Part shown: piece by piece, positions 1 to 12,798 of the stretch
How positions within the stretch are numbered: position 1 is the first letter of the stretch
Layout of the letters: each line of letters starts with the position of its first letter
Source: Euglena gracilis
Lineage: Eukaryota > Euglenida > Euglenophyceae > Euglenales
Assembly: GCA_039621445.1 (NCBI GenBank)
Contig: CP154956.1
Span: 55,087,419-55,151,418, forward strand
Direction of reading: 5' to 3'
Length of the DNA stretch: 64,000 bases
Program-made: the position numbers and the translations under genes
Notes under the pieces: model-generated
Told to the model about the DNA's origin: nothing
The model's input: only the letters and a program-made list of their open reading frames with translations
Databases searched by the model: none

Positions 1-2215
1 TTCTGCACCAAAGGCTGCATGCAGGCTTACAATCCACCAGGGGATATTCAGTTCAGGGGCCAACACTCGTCAACACTCAACAACACTCGTCGTGAGATTA
101 TTGAAAATGTCAGTGGGTTGGTTATCCGGAAATTTAGGGTACTCTGGAAGTTCGGTGGGTTGGTCACCACAGGGTGGTTGGGGTGGTGGTTAACACCGTG
201 GGGAGGTTGGGATGGTCCGGTAGCTGAGGGCGCGCACGACAGGGTATGAAATCCGTGTGGTCGGTGTCTAGAACATCACGGTGGTGGAATTATTAGGAAA
301 TTCCATTGGAAAGACATTGGTGGTTTTGGGGAACACCACTGGAGGGTGTTGGTAGTTTGGTGGAATTAGTTTTCTGGAGGAGCTATGCGTGCGGATTACC
401 AAGGGGCAGTTGGGTCATCCAGGACTTAAAGGGTAGAAACATCTCGGGATGTTATGGTTATCTGGAAGGTCAGATGGTAGGACACCATGGAGTGGTTTGG
501 GGGGTCTGGAAGTTGAGGGCAGAACGTTGGGGGTGGAGTCCAGGCAGTCGGTGTGTGTGGAACACCATGGGGGGGTTTACATTGTAGAGAAGTCCGGCAG
601 GTAGGATACTCTGGGTTGGTTGGAAGTTTGGTGGTGGGGTTGTACCGAAATTGGGATAAGACACCATGGGGGGCTCCACAAGTTCGGTAGGTTGAACGTC
701 ACGAGGTGGTTTGGGCCCAGAAATTATTTATCCAGAAATTTACAATGCATTGAGCATCGTGGGTGTTCAAAAAGGATCCAGAAACTCAGAGGGTCGGACA
801 GCACGGGGTGATTGGGGTCACATGGGTGATTCACCATGTGTGCAAAGGGTAAGCAAGAGTTGAGAGGGTCCAATGCTAAGGGGTGATGGGTTTATTTGGG
901 AGTTGGGAGGGTAGAACACCAACAGGTTATTGGGAAGTGGGGTGGGTTGTGCATTATCCAAAGATTTAATGGGTACAAAACCATGTGGTGGTTGGGGTGG
1001 TCTAGAAATTGGGGTTGGTCATCACGGAGTGGTGGTGGTGGTCCAGAGGGATGGTGACTTAGACCAAGAGACCATGGGGGGTGGTGTGGCAGCTCAGTTG
1101 GCAAGGCACTGGCAATTGGGTGGGGGGAAACACCTGGAGGGAGTGTTTCTTATGCGAAAATTTTAGAATTTTGGGTGTCGTTTCTGCGCAAATTCAGGAG
1201 GATGGGTGTGTGGAACATCAGTGAGTGATTGATATTATCAAATAATCCGAAATGTAGAAACACCATGGGGTGGTGTGGTAATGCAGAAGTTCAGTGGGTA
1301 ACACCACAGGGTGGTTGGGATGGTCCGGAAATTAAGGGCAGAACGTTGGGGGGTGTCTGGGCAGTCAGCATGTACAACACCATGAGTGAGGGTTAAATTG
1401 TACAGGCGTGCGGCGAATAGAACACCACGGGTTGCTTGGGGTTGTTGCTTGGGGTCTGGAAGTTCGGTGGGTTGGACACCACAGGGCGGTTGGGGTTGTT
1501 TCAAAATTCAATGGGAAGAAACATCACAGGGTAGTTGAGGAAGGCCTGGAAATACGGTGGGTTGGAAAACAGGGAGTATTTGGGGTGGTCCAGAAGCTCG
1601 GAGGGCACGAGGTGCTTGGGGTGGAAAACTCGGTGGGTGGATTTACTCGGGAGTTGGAAGGGTGGAACACCATGGGGGGGCTGAAATAACATGAAATTTG
1701 ATGAATTTGAACGTGAATCTGAGCCGGAAAATAACAGGGTAAAACACCACAGGGTGGTTGTAGCATCCAGAAAAATGGTGGCATCCAGAAAGATGGTGGG
1801 TAGGACACTCTGTGAAGGTTGGGATGGGCCGATAGCTAAGGTTGCACACCACGTGGGGTGGGGTGGACCGGGAAGTTGGTGCGTAGTGCACCATAATGAT
1901 AAGATCATCCGGAAATGCTTTTAGTGGAATACTGGTAATGGGTCGGGAGAAAGATAAGAGTGGAGTCTTGGTTATGCGGAAATTTGGCACATTCGATTTC
2001 TGGCAGTGATATGTGTCGAAGACCACGGGGTTTTGTGTTTTCAAAAAATTCAGCAGGTAGAGTAATGGGTTGGTTGGGGTTATGTGGCATTTTGACGGGT
2101 TGGACTCCACAGGGTGGCTGGGGTTTTATCGAAACCCATGGGGAGGCCTGGAATGTCACGGGGTAGTAAGACAAAGAACAACGCAGGAGGTGCAGTTGCA
2201 ATGCAAATAGACAGA
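1..2215. repeat. Degenerate G/T-rich satellite array
   Basis: The plus strand is rich in G and T, and variants of a short phrase recur every few tens of bases: CACCACAGGGTGGTTGGG, then a GGTCCGGAAATT-like stretch, then GGTGGGTTGG. A higher-order copy is visible: the block at about 511-590 (AGGGCAGAACGTTGGGGG, then CAGTCGG) returns in altered form at about 1331-1415. No reading frame with protein-like composition crosses it; the open frames are by-products of the repeat. It looks like an old, diverged tandem array. Unit length and copy number need a self-alignment. Confidence 0.75.
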
Positions 2216-2252
2216 ACAAACCATAGTTTTCCTTTCAAGCCCCCATAACCCT

Positions 2253-2295
2253 GACTCATTCATTCACTCACTCACTCACTCATTCATTCATTTAA
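2253..2295. repeat. Tetranucleotide microsatellite (ACTC/ATTC)n
   Basis: A run of CACT and CATT tetranucleotides. It is followed to about 2480 by an ATTT-rich degenerate stretch and a pyrimidine tract ending in TTGCAG near 2494, which resembles a 3' splice site, but I see no convincing exon after it. Confidence 0.85.
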
Positions 2296-2784
2296 TAACA
2301 TATTCGATGGTTTGTTTGTCTATCTGACTGTTTGGCATTAACATATTTATTTATCTACCTCTCTATTTATTTGTTTATTTTGTTTTAGTTATTTGCGTAT
2401 GTATGCATTTATTTATGTACTTTCTTATTTTATTCCACATGTAAATGTTCATTCACTCATTCATCTTTCATCCCCCCCTCCCTTTTCTTGCAGGCTCTCA
2501 GAAAATAAGTTCGCTCGATGTTGTATAACATTTTATGAACCCCCAACATGGTCAGCTACTTGTTCGATGAACTTCCCCGGCCCACATCACTCCAATCAAT
2601 CAATCCCCTCAGTCTCTTGGCTGCTTTTCAAAATTCGCAACCACACCCAGGTCTATCATAAGGGGTGAAATGTACCAACCTCTGTAACGCCATTACCCCC
2701 GAGACGTCTCTCGGAAACCGGCGACCGCCTCCCCCCCCCCGGGCCCTTAACCTGCCAGCACGCCCCCTCGTGACTCTTCCCTCT
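2296..2784. other. AT-rich then mixed spacer, no gene seen
   Basis: The segment holds an ATTT-rich stretch, a C/T-rich tract and unremarkable sequence up to the minisatellite. The short open frames have no recognisable domain. Confidence 0.5.
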
Positions 2785-3237
2785 GTCCACCGCGGCCGTC
2801 GACCTGGCGTTGTTCCTTCGGTCCACCGCGGCCGTCGACCTGGCGTTGTTCCCTCGGTCCACCGCGGCCGTCGACCTGGCGTTGTTCCCTCGGTCCACCG
2901 CGGCCGTCGACCTGGCGTTCTCCTCTCGGTCCACCGCGGCCGTCGACCTGGCGTTGTTCCTTCGGTCCACCGCGGCCGTCGACCTGGCGTTGTTCTCTCG
3001 GTCCACCGCGGCCGTCGACCTGGCGTTGTTCCCTCGGTCCACCGCGGCCGTCGACCTGGCGTTGTTCCCTCGGTCCACCGCGGCCGTCGACCTGGCGTTG
3101 TTCCATCGGTCCCCCGCGGCCGTCGACCTGGCGTTGTTTACTCGGTCCACCGCGGCCGTCGACCTGGCGTTCTCTCGGTCCACCGCGGCCGTCGACCTGG
3201 CGTTGTTCTTTCGGTCCACCATGGCCGTTGACCTGCC
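2785..3237. repeat. 36-bp minisatellite, about 13 units
   Basis: The unit begins GTCCACCGCGGCCGTCGACC and recurs at 2785, 2821, 2857, 2893, 2929, 2965, 3001, 3037, 3073, 3109 and 3145, then at 3178 (one 33-bp unit) and 3214 (a degenerate last unit). Each unit has a CCGCGG and a GTCGAC site. Because 36 is a multiple of three and the unit contains no stop in several frames, long repetitive frames are open on both strands. Those frames are best explained by the repeat, not by a gene. The near-identity of units suggests recent turnover. Confidence 0.95.
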
Positions 3238-4385
3238 TGACCGACCCGCCCCCCTCCCCCTTGGGCAAAAGTGGGTGGATCCCCCGGGACCCCCCGCTCC
3301 CCCGGGGTTCCACCCTAGGGGCAGCCCCTACCCGAGAGTTGGCCGCCGACCCCACCCCCTGCCGCCACCTCGTCCAGCACCTGGGAACCCTGCCCCGGCT
3401 CTGCCTCCACCTACTACCCTCCCCACCCACCGACCCACCCACCCAACCACCACCCATGAACCCTGCTTTTCTAATTAATTGGGAACCTCCATCTCCCCGC
3501 ATCATTGGTTGGGTTCTTGTTGTTTCTGTGTGACCATCCACACGCATATAACCATTTATTTGCATCCCTGGCCCGAATTTTACCTACGCATGATATCTCG
3601 TGTTCTCGAAATTGTTCCGTCAAATACACAGGTCAGCCAGTGTACGCCAGTGGGGCACTTTTGGTTCATTATGAGCCTCCAGATCCCTCAACTGAAACGC
3701 ATCATATGGCGCACATCTACAAAGACTAATCCAGCCAGCATTTTTTCTAGCTGGCTGGCTAGAATCCCCCTGGGGGGACGAAGCACTGGATTCTTTTTGA
3801 ATTTCAGCGAGAAAGACCCCTCCGCAGTGCAGTTTCCACCCTGTCCACACTGGCCTTGTCCATGCCGGCCAGTGGCGCCCGTGTATGTAACGATGTCCTG
3901 GCCCAGCCCCAATCCGTGCCGACAGACCAGGGACTAGGACTGACTGCCCAGGCCCCGCAGCGGCCCGGTTTTTCTCGCTGCACCCCCCCCCACATATGTA
4001 GACACCACGCTTGTCCTGCCGTCTGGCAGAACCAGGGCCCCAGAGGGGTAGCATATGCGCATCCCCCCCCCCCGCTGATTCAAGGCACCACCGAAAACTC
4101 ACCAACACTCCACAGTCACCTCTCCGACCAAGTCTCCCCCTAAACCCAACCCCCAATACTTTATAAACCCCCCTTCCTATAACCTCCCTCCTATTTATAG
4201 CCCCCCCCCCCCCCCCCGGGCCCAACCACTAACCTGTGACTTATAACCCCCAACCCCCACCCCGGAAGCCATGAGCAGGCAAAGAGAACCGCCAAGGCTG
4301 AAAAACCCCCACTTATAACCACCCTCCCCTTCGGGGCCAACCACTAAACATGATCATATTACCCCCGGGGGGTTACAAGCGAGGG
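3238..4385 (+). other. C-rich spacer with one possible exon
   Basis: The plus strand is strongly C-rich, with runs of 7 to 18 C near 3980, 4060 and 4200. One stretch, 3632-3732, follows a good acceptor (TACACAG) and reads QPVYASGALLVHYEPPDPST up to a stop just after a YKD triplet. Its composition is protein-like and faintly recalls the C-terminus of histidine acid phosphatases, but the match is too short to name. A 9-bp hairpin (CCAGCCAGC/GCTGGCTGG) follows at about 3733-3763. Nothing else in the stretch is supported. Confidence 0.25.
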
Positions 4386-4651
4386 GGATGTTTACCTACC
4401 CCAGCCGGCATCCCCGGCCCCGCCCCCTACCCACCCCAGCCGGCATCCCCGGCCCCCCCCCCCCCCCCCCCCCCCGGCACCCCCGGCCCCGCCCCCTTCC
4501 CCCCCCAGCCAGCACCCCCGGCCCCGCCCCCTGCCTACCCCTGCCGGCATCCCCGGCCCCGCCCCCTACCTCCCCCAGCCAGCACCCCCGGCCCCGCCCC
4601 CGCCCTACCCCAGCCAGCACCCCCGGCCCCGCCCCCGAACTATCGCAATCC

Positions 4652-4652
<1 letters not shown>
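4386..4652. repeat. GC-rich minisatellite, about 35-bp unit
   Basis: Units of the form CCAGCCGGCATCCCCGGCCC followed by CGCCCCCTAC are repeated with slips, including a long C run near 4456. The array abuts the tetranucleotide and dinucleotide repeats on its right. Confidence 0.85.
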
Positions 4653-6915
<2,263 letters not shown>

Positions 6916-7222
6916 GTGCCCGTTGGTTTCTTTTCACGGAAGTTGACCAAGAGCTATTTCAATTGGATTCCCCTTGAAAAGGAAACGTATGCCTTTCTTG
7001 CAGCCCTAATAAAATGGGCGAGCTACACTGCTTTCAACTGTGATCATCACGACCGATCACAAGGCGTTGGAGGGTTGGGTTACCGAGCATGTCGACACTC
7101 CCTCGTGTCCCCGAGGAAGGCGAGCGAGATGGCACGCGACGCTACCTCAGTTCGGCCTAGAAATTGTTTATGTCCCCGGCCACACAAATATCGTGGCAGA
7201 TGCCATGTCACGGTATGACTAC
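6916..7222 (+). pseudogene. Older Ty3/gypsy element, RNase H remnant (left half)
   Basis: This is the RNase H end of a retrotransposon polyprotein. From 6916 one frame reads VPVGFFSRKLTKSYFNW, the conserved start of the second half of gypsy RNase H. After a frameshift near 7039 another frame reads ITTDHKALEGWV and then VPGHTNIVADAMSRY. The RT domain and everything upstream are missing. At 7222 the gene is cut by the inner chromovirus, and the same frame resumes at 19120 with YPASSARDD. It is therefore a decayed, 5'-truncated host for the inner insertion. The domain assignment is firm; the boundary at the left is not. Confidence 0.85.
7218..7222. repeat. Target site duplication, left copy (ACTAC)
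   Basis: ACTAC directly precedes the 5' LTR, and the same five bases at 19118-19122 directly follow the 3' LTR. Five-base duplications are typical of Ty3/gypsy integration. Confidence 0.85.
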
Positions 7223-8058
7223 TGTCGGCCGCCGGCTTTCGCCGGCAGCCAAAATTTGCCAGAAAGCGCAAATTTCAAAGTCGCGGGTAACAGCCAACCA
7301 GTTAAAAAAACCCGCGACAGAAATTGGAAGCGGGTCAAATTACTTTGATCTTTCAAATTCTGTTTTTTTTTACAGAACTTGAGGGGTTTTCCCTATTATT
7401 TAGCAAAGAGGAAATACATTGAATTGGATTTGATCTATCCCATTGTTGAATTGGAATTGACAGTTACATTGTTGGTCATTACATTGTTGGTGGAGTTATT
7501 GAAGTCAATTTGGTATTGAAATCAAGGAGACCCTACAACACCGCTACCCTCACCGCCGCCTATATTCCCTATACCCTCTTCCTTGCCCCAGGTTGTTTTT
7601 TTCATCACATTCAGTCACTCTCACAGATTTCCAACAGTGTGATTGCTTCTCCAGTGGGTTGGGATTCATTTCAGATTCAGTGGGTTTGTTTGTGGGTTGG
7701 TTTGTGCAAGAGAGTGTCAGAGTGAGAAAGAGAGAAAAGTGAGATTTCAGAGAGAAAAGTTCGATTTCATTGCAAATGGCAGATTTTTCGTTTTTTTCAC
7801 AAAAATTTCGGAAAACATTGAAAAAACGATCCTACGCGCCGGCTGGGGTTGGAGAAACCACCTGGGTGAAAAAATGGGGGTTGGCCTGAGCCCACCAATT
7901 GCGCGAGAAAGCGCAGGCCCCGCCCCGGAAACACCCACCCCCCTGCTGTCGGTGGTTATCCACGACGGCGAGGACCTCCCCCCCCGGGCCCTCGGCCCAC
8001 CGGGACTCGCCGGTCGCGGGGGAGACCGGCGGTGCACAGGGGGTGGGGCCGGCGAACA
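7223..8058 (+). repeat. 5' LTR
   Basis: The LTR starts TGTCGGCCG and ends GCGAACA. It matches 18287-19117 along its whole length apart from substitutions and short indels. Shared landmarks are the GTTAAAAAAACCCGCGACAG segment, TTACATTGTTGGTCATTACA, and a C-rich 3' end with GCGCAGGCCCCGCCCCGG. A CCTATATTCCCTATACCC stretch near 7557 could be part of its promoter, but this is only a guess. Confidence 0.93.
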
Positions 8059-8075
8059 TGGTTAGCAGAGGTCGG
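8059..8075 (+). promoter_or_regulatory. Putative primer-binding site (initiator tRNA-Met-like)
   Basis: TGGTTAGCAGAGGTCGG begins at the base after the 5' LTR. It matches the TGGTAGCAGAGG expected for pairing with an initiator methionine tRNA except for one extra T. A caution is that this sequence is also the first unit of a 129-bp coding repeat whose second copy at 8189 reads TGGTAATCAGAGGCAG, so part of the match may be shared ancestry of the repeat. Confidence 0.5.
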
Positions 8076-8318
8076 CTCACTGACTTCGACAGTGAGGATT
8101 TTTCAGGTTCGGTGAACCTCGTGGCAGAGATTTGTTCCGCTGGCTCTGCCAGCAGAATCAGTGCAAAGTTTTCAGATTTGGCTGACATGGTAATCAGAGG
8201 CAGTGTCACTGACTCTGTCAGTGAAAAATTTTCAGAGACGGTCAACACGGTCACAGAGGATTGTTCTGTTGGCTGTGTCAGCAGAATGGTACACGAGGGC
8301 AGTTTCGCCAACCCAGTT
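8060..8318 (+). repeat. 129-bp tandem repeat in the first Gag frame
   Basis: Two diverged 129-bp (43-codon) units start at 8060 and 8189. They share the protein pattern RG-x-(L/V)TD, then SE-x-FS, VN-x-V and CS-x-G, and a partial third unit begins near 8286. The divergence respects the reading frame, which indicates the repeat was once coding. Confidence 0.75.
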
Positions 8319-8954
8319 GCCTGTGAATTTTCAGAAGAATCTGCACAAATCTGCTCGTTTTCGGGTCAACCTGTCCGAGTTTCAGATTGTGATGAAAATT
8401 TTCTGAGATCTGTCGCAGAAAGCTGTTTTCAGAACGAAAAGGAAACTGAATTTTCTGCAGCCCAGTTTTCAGAACCTGTGACATCATTGCAAATCAGGAT
8501 GGAATCTGTGGCAGAAAACAATTTTCAGGCTGCAGAAACTTTATCGTCTTCAAATTTTTAAGAAACGACACAGGAATCAGAATATAATTCTGATTCGGAG
8601 AGGGGGTTAATTACATGCTTAAGGCCCATCACGGTGGCAGGGCCAGAAAATTTCCAGCTGGTTCCACTGCACAGCAGTGATGAGGAACCAGACCCCCCAG
8701 CTTACGAAAGCAAATCAGAGAAATAAAAACAGGCTGAAAATGTAATTATTCAACAAATGGTTATGCAGAGAATGAAAGCTGCTGGCATGTGGCCAGTAAA
8801 TTTTTCGGGTTTTCAGCGAATTTCTGTGTCATCACGAGACAGCAGCCCAGGGCCAGAACAAAACATTTTGTGTTTAACAGCCCAGCCAGAACCATTGCTG
8901 TAAACACAGAGTTCAGAATCGCAGTCAGCACAGCCAGCTGCAACCCAGCTGCAG

Positions 8955-9120
8955 GTTTTTCATCCAGCCCAGCCGTTTTCGGCTGAGTTATCTGTCCCAG
9001 CAATCATGGGGCCAGCCAAGGTGACTTCACAGGTTTTTCAGCCAGCCCAGCCGTTTTCGGCTGAGTCATCTGTCCCGCAATCATGGGGCCAGCCCAGATG
9101 ACTGGACAGGTTTTTCAGCC
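8955..9120 (+). repeat. 78-bp direct repeat within gag
   Basis: Units starting GTTTTTCA(T/G)CCAGCCCAGCC lie at 8955 and 9033, with a partial third at 9110. Each carries CCGTTTTCGGCTGAGT and ATCATGGGGCCAGCC. The second unit has lost one base, so the copies are now out of frame. Confidence 0.85.
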
Positions 9121-12101
9121 AGCGTTAACAGTGTCTTCAAACACAGGCCCAGCCCAGATTTTTCAGCCAATTCAGCCAGATTTTCCACAGACACAGCCAC
9201 TAAATTTGCAGCCAAATATCAGTTTTTGTGCAGAAACTTGGTCCGAAAACCCTGAACATCAGCATGATGTGGAAATGGAATCGGGCTATGGCCAATCTGA
9301 TGATGATTGGAACAACTGGGGTGAAGAAGTCAGTTGCAAAATTGAATGTTTACATGGCGGACTTTTGGTGCAGGAAGCAAAAAACCCTGAAAAAACGGCT
9401 GAAAATCTGGTGGAGGAGGCAGAAAACAGGCTAAATCAGGCATTGGCAATGTCACAGGGGCAGACATTGAATCTGGTGAATGAGGCATTGGGCATGCATG
9501 ATCAGCGAATGGCTGATCACATTGCCATGGTGAAACGTGAAATTCAGGCTGAACTGAGTTCAACCGTAAACGACTTGCTTTTGGAGTGTCAGCAAAATGG
9601 TGAAATGGTGCAAAATCTGGCCCAATGCCAAAGGCATTTGTTGGGTGTGGAAATGGAACGGCAGGCTGCTGAAAAAGGGAAAAAAGTGGAGGATGGAGTA
9701 AACACGTTTTTTGAGGCCCAGGTTGAGGGGTTGAGAAAAAATGAGAGGGATTTTTCTCAGAAACTGTCGATTTTGGAAAAATCTGTGGGGGAGATGCACG
9801 TGGTGGTGCAACAAGTGGGGGAGAAGGAAAAACAGCAGGAACTTGCTGTTAATCAGGTCAAATATGCAGTCGGTGAGCTAAGCTCTAGTCTGGGGGGACG
9901 CTTTGGGATCATTTTTCAGCAATGCAAAGGTTTGGGGGAGACTGAGTGTGCCAATTTTCAGGCACAGGCTGAAAAATTCTAGGAATTTTCACAGTCCCTG
10001 GAGCGAGAGAGCAAAGCTCTGAATGATCTTTTGGGGAGGTTGGATAATTTTCTGGGTCGGAAAGATTTCCCATTGAGAAAGTTTGTGACTCGATTAACAC
10101 GAGTGAGGAAACAATTCCGTTATAGGTGCAAAGGGAGTTGGGGCTGCAAACGAGAAAGAATTTGGAGGTCATTATCAGTGAAATGTTGCAAGAAAGGTTG
10201 AGGCTGAGTGAAAGGGAGGGGCAGTTTGAAAAAGTTCGGGCTGAAGTGGAAAATTCGATGAAACAGCAGGTTGGAGTTGAACTGCAACACCAGTCCAGTG
10301 AACTTTTTAAAGAACAGCAGGAGCGGAAAAAACTACAGCAAAAGCTGGATTTATTTAAGGCTGAGTTTTTGGTGATGAAAAATCAGCAAGCTGAATCTGC
10401 CAAATCTGCGACAGTGGATCTGACAAAGGAAACGAGAGAAAAATCAGCTGGAAACCCAGAAATCGAGGAGTTTGATCTTTTTGGTTACAACGATTTACCT
10501 GTGATCGAGAAAAATCCGGTTGAAATTGAAGACTATGAATACACAGAACCAGGGTCACATACGGCACATATCAGGCAGGTTTGTGCACGACCTGTGGGGG
10601 AAGTGCCTGCAGGTGCAGGGCTGGTTTCATCAAATGCAGTGGCAACGCATCAATTGATGAAAAACCTGGTAGCTCCAAATTTTTCTGGACAGCCAAAAGA
10701 CTGGTCGTCCTTTGTGCGGGATTGGGATCAATTTTTCAGGACGATGGTTATTTTGCAAAATGGACATGTATCTGATCCACTCAAACTTCGACTTTTTGCA
10801 ATGACGCTGGGTGACACAAATCAAAAGGAATTGCAATTCCGAATAGAATTGAACGGAAAAACATCTTTCGAAGAGGAATTTGACAGGATTGACGGGAAAT
10901 ATGCTGGAACTCTGCTACTGTGCTAGAAAAAAATGGTATGATGTCAACCTTGTGAACCAAGGGAGAATTACCGTACAGGAGTGGCGAGACTTTGTCATAA
11001 ATTTCAGAATGGCCTGGAGCCAGGTGAAAAGTGCCACTGACGATGAGGCAGAAAGGCTGGTCAAGGGAAAACTGCCAAATTTCATTTTGCATTGGGTCGC
11101 CGATGAGGAGGAAAGGAAATCAACGTGTGGACCGAAAGTCAGAATGTACCCTGCAGTGCCTGCAACTGATAAAAACATTATGTGTGCCGTGGAACGTGTC
11201 ACTGGGGAGAAGCCCTGCAAGGTTTCGAAAGTTTCGCCGCTGGAGTTCGAAGTCTTTTTGCCCAATATTGCGATTTGCGACAAACTGAAAGAGGTCAGTG
11301 GGAAACCAATCACAGGCAGGGATAAATCAAAATTGTGGAGGAAAAGCCAAAAATGGGAGCTGAAGACATTTTGCGTTTTGTTGAGCGAAAATTGTCATCC
11401 AGGGATGATCAAGACATGTTACACAGTCCCAGAGAGCCAAATGGGTCCGGAAGTCGGAGGGCCAGGTCTGCAAAGGTAGATCGGGCCAAGGGGTCCAGGA
11501 CACCCTCCCCAGCACGGTCAGCAAAGGGGGGCGAAACGGTGACAAAACCGTCCGTTGGAAAATCAGATTCACAGGTTGAAGCTCCTACGAACAATGCAAA
11601 CGTGAACCCCCCAGTGCAAAATCCAGTGACTGTGATTCGATCACAGTCATTCCCACCCCCCCCAGCAATCTCATTTTGGCAATGGGGGTGGATGGAGAAA
11701 CGATTATGGGTGGAATTCCAAAGCCAATGCCAGTTTTCAGGGAAATCAGTGGTGGAACTCAAATCTACAGAATTTTGATTCACAGTCTGGTGGTGGCAAA
11801 GGCAAAGCCAAAGGAAAGGGCAAAGGAAACAATTCTTGGGGGAAAGGAAACAATGGAAATGACTGGTCTAGGGGAAAGGGCCAAGGTGGTGGAAAAGGCA
11901 AAGGCAAAGGGAGGGGGAAAGGAAACCGTTGCTATGACAGCCGGGGTGGACCGTTGGTGGGCGGGAGCAGCCCCCGGACTCGCATACCCAGCCCCACACA
12001 AAGACATACGCAAAGCCCAGGTGTCAAGAAAAATCTCGTGCGAACGAAAGCACGATGAAAAATCTGCCATCTAGGAGATCTCTGCACAAGGTCCGTCCAG
12101 T

Positions 12102-12797
12102 GTGTCTGGTGTGTGTGTGCGTGACGTGCAAATCTGTGACTCAGCCCAAATGTGTAAAAAACCAGACCTCATAAGAGGTTGTGCACAGCCTTCCGTAAAG
12201 AAAAGAGCTTTAGACCTTTTTTGCGGTAAAGGGTCGGTTGGGGATTGCCTGAGAGAGCAGAGGTTTAAGGTTGTGTCAGTGGACATAAACCCCAGATTTC
12301 ACCCAACCCACTGTACAAATATCTTTGAGTGGAGATGTTGGAGGTACCCCCCCGGATATTTTCAGATCATCGCTGCGGGGGTGCCCTGTCCAGAATATAG
12401 CTTGGCCAAAACATTGGGAGTCAGAAATTTGGAGGGGGCAGGTCGGCTGGTCAAAAAAACTTTGGAAATTGTCGAATATTTCAAACCAGAAGTTGTGGTG
12501 GATTAAAAATCCACGTCACGGGTTGCTTAGAAAAAGACCCTGTGTTCAAAATCTGACTTTTGTCGATGTTGATTATTGTCAATTTTCAGATTGGGGATAT
12601 CAAAAACCCACCCGAATCTGGGGGAGGGAAAATCTGAGCGAGCTACAAAACAAACTTTGTGATGGACAGACCTGCCCGAAATTGATTCCTGGGGGGAGGA
12701 GTCACCGAGAAAAGTTGGGAGGATATGGAATGACAGTTGGCACCCAGAGAAAATGGAGGATGCCGAAACAACTGGTGGAGTATTTGTTAACCGTGTA
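12102..12797 (+). pseudogene. C5-cytosine DNA methyltransferase-like gene inside the retrotransposon
   Basis: The protein resembles a compact (about 230-residue) cytosine-C5 methyltransferase, which would transfer a methyl group from S-adenosylmethionine to C in DNA. Motif I is DLFCGKGSVG (12213-12242), a motif II-like VVSVDIN follows, and motif IV has the catalytic Pro-Cys pair in AAGVPCPEYS (12384-12392). In the next frame, motif VI reads WIKNPRHGLL (12505-12513) and the motif VIII region reads YQKPTRIWG (about 12601). A basic RMPKQLVEYLL end resembles motif X. There is no obvious large target-recognition domain. A one-base frameshift near 12493 separates the halves, and the usual Glu of the ENP/ENV motif is Lys, so this copy is probably inactive. 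The first in-frame ATG is at 12150. It lies between gag and the Dam-like/protease block, an unusual cargo position. Confidence 0.75.
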
Positions 12798-12798
12798 G

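Larger units (their letters stand above)
8058..12058 (+). pseudogene. Gag polyprotein of the chromovirus, broken
   Basis: Gag forms the virus-like particle and packages RNA. Five blocks are visible. The first, 8058-8561, opens with an ATG straddling the LTR end and contains the 43-residue repeats. A Gln/Pro-rich stretch built on 78-bp repeats follows, with stops. An ATG frame at 9083-9982 (299 residues) is largely coiled coil, interrupted by TAG, and continues at 10126-10926. That block ends in a capsid-like domain with the phrase NFSGQPKDWSSFVRDWDQFF. A frameshift near 10900 carries it on to about 11480. The end is a Lys/Gly-rich RNA-binding tail in another frame (11786 to the TGA at 12056), in place of a zinc knuckle. 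The capsid call rests on the FSG-x-P-x-x-W pattern. At least four frame breaks make it non-functional as read. Confidence 0.75.

Noticed and set aside
2656-3565. Repetitive open frames of 188 to 272 codons across the 36-bp minisatellite
   Set aside because: Open on both strands because the unit is a multiple of three without stops; no flanking domain or splice-consistent continuation.
3620-4225. 201-codon minus-strand frame rich in Gly and Arg
   Set aside because: It lies opposite C-rich low-complexity sequence and has no recognisable domain or start context.
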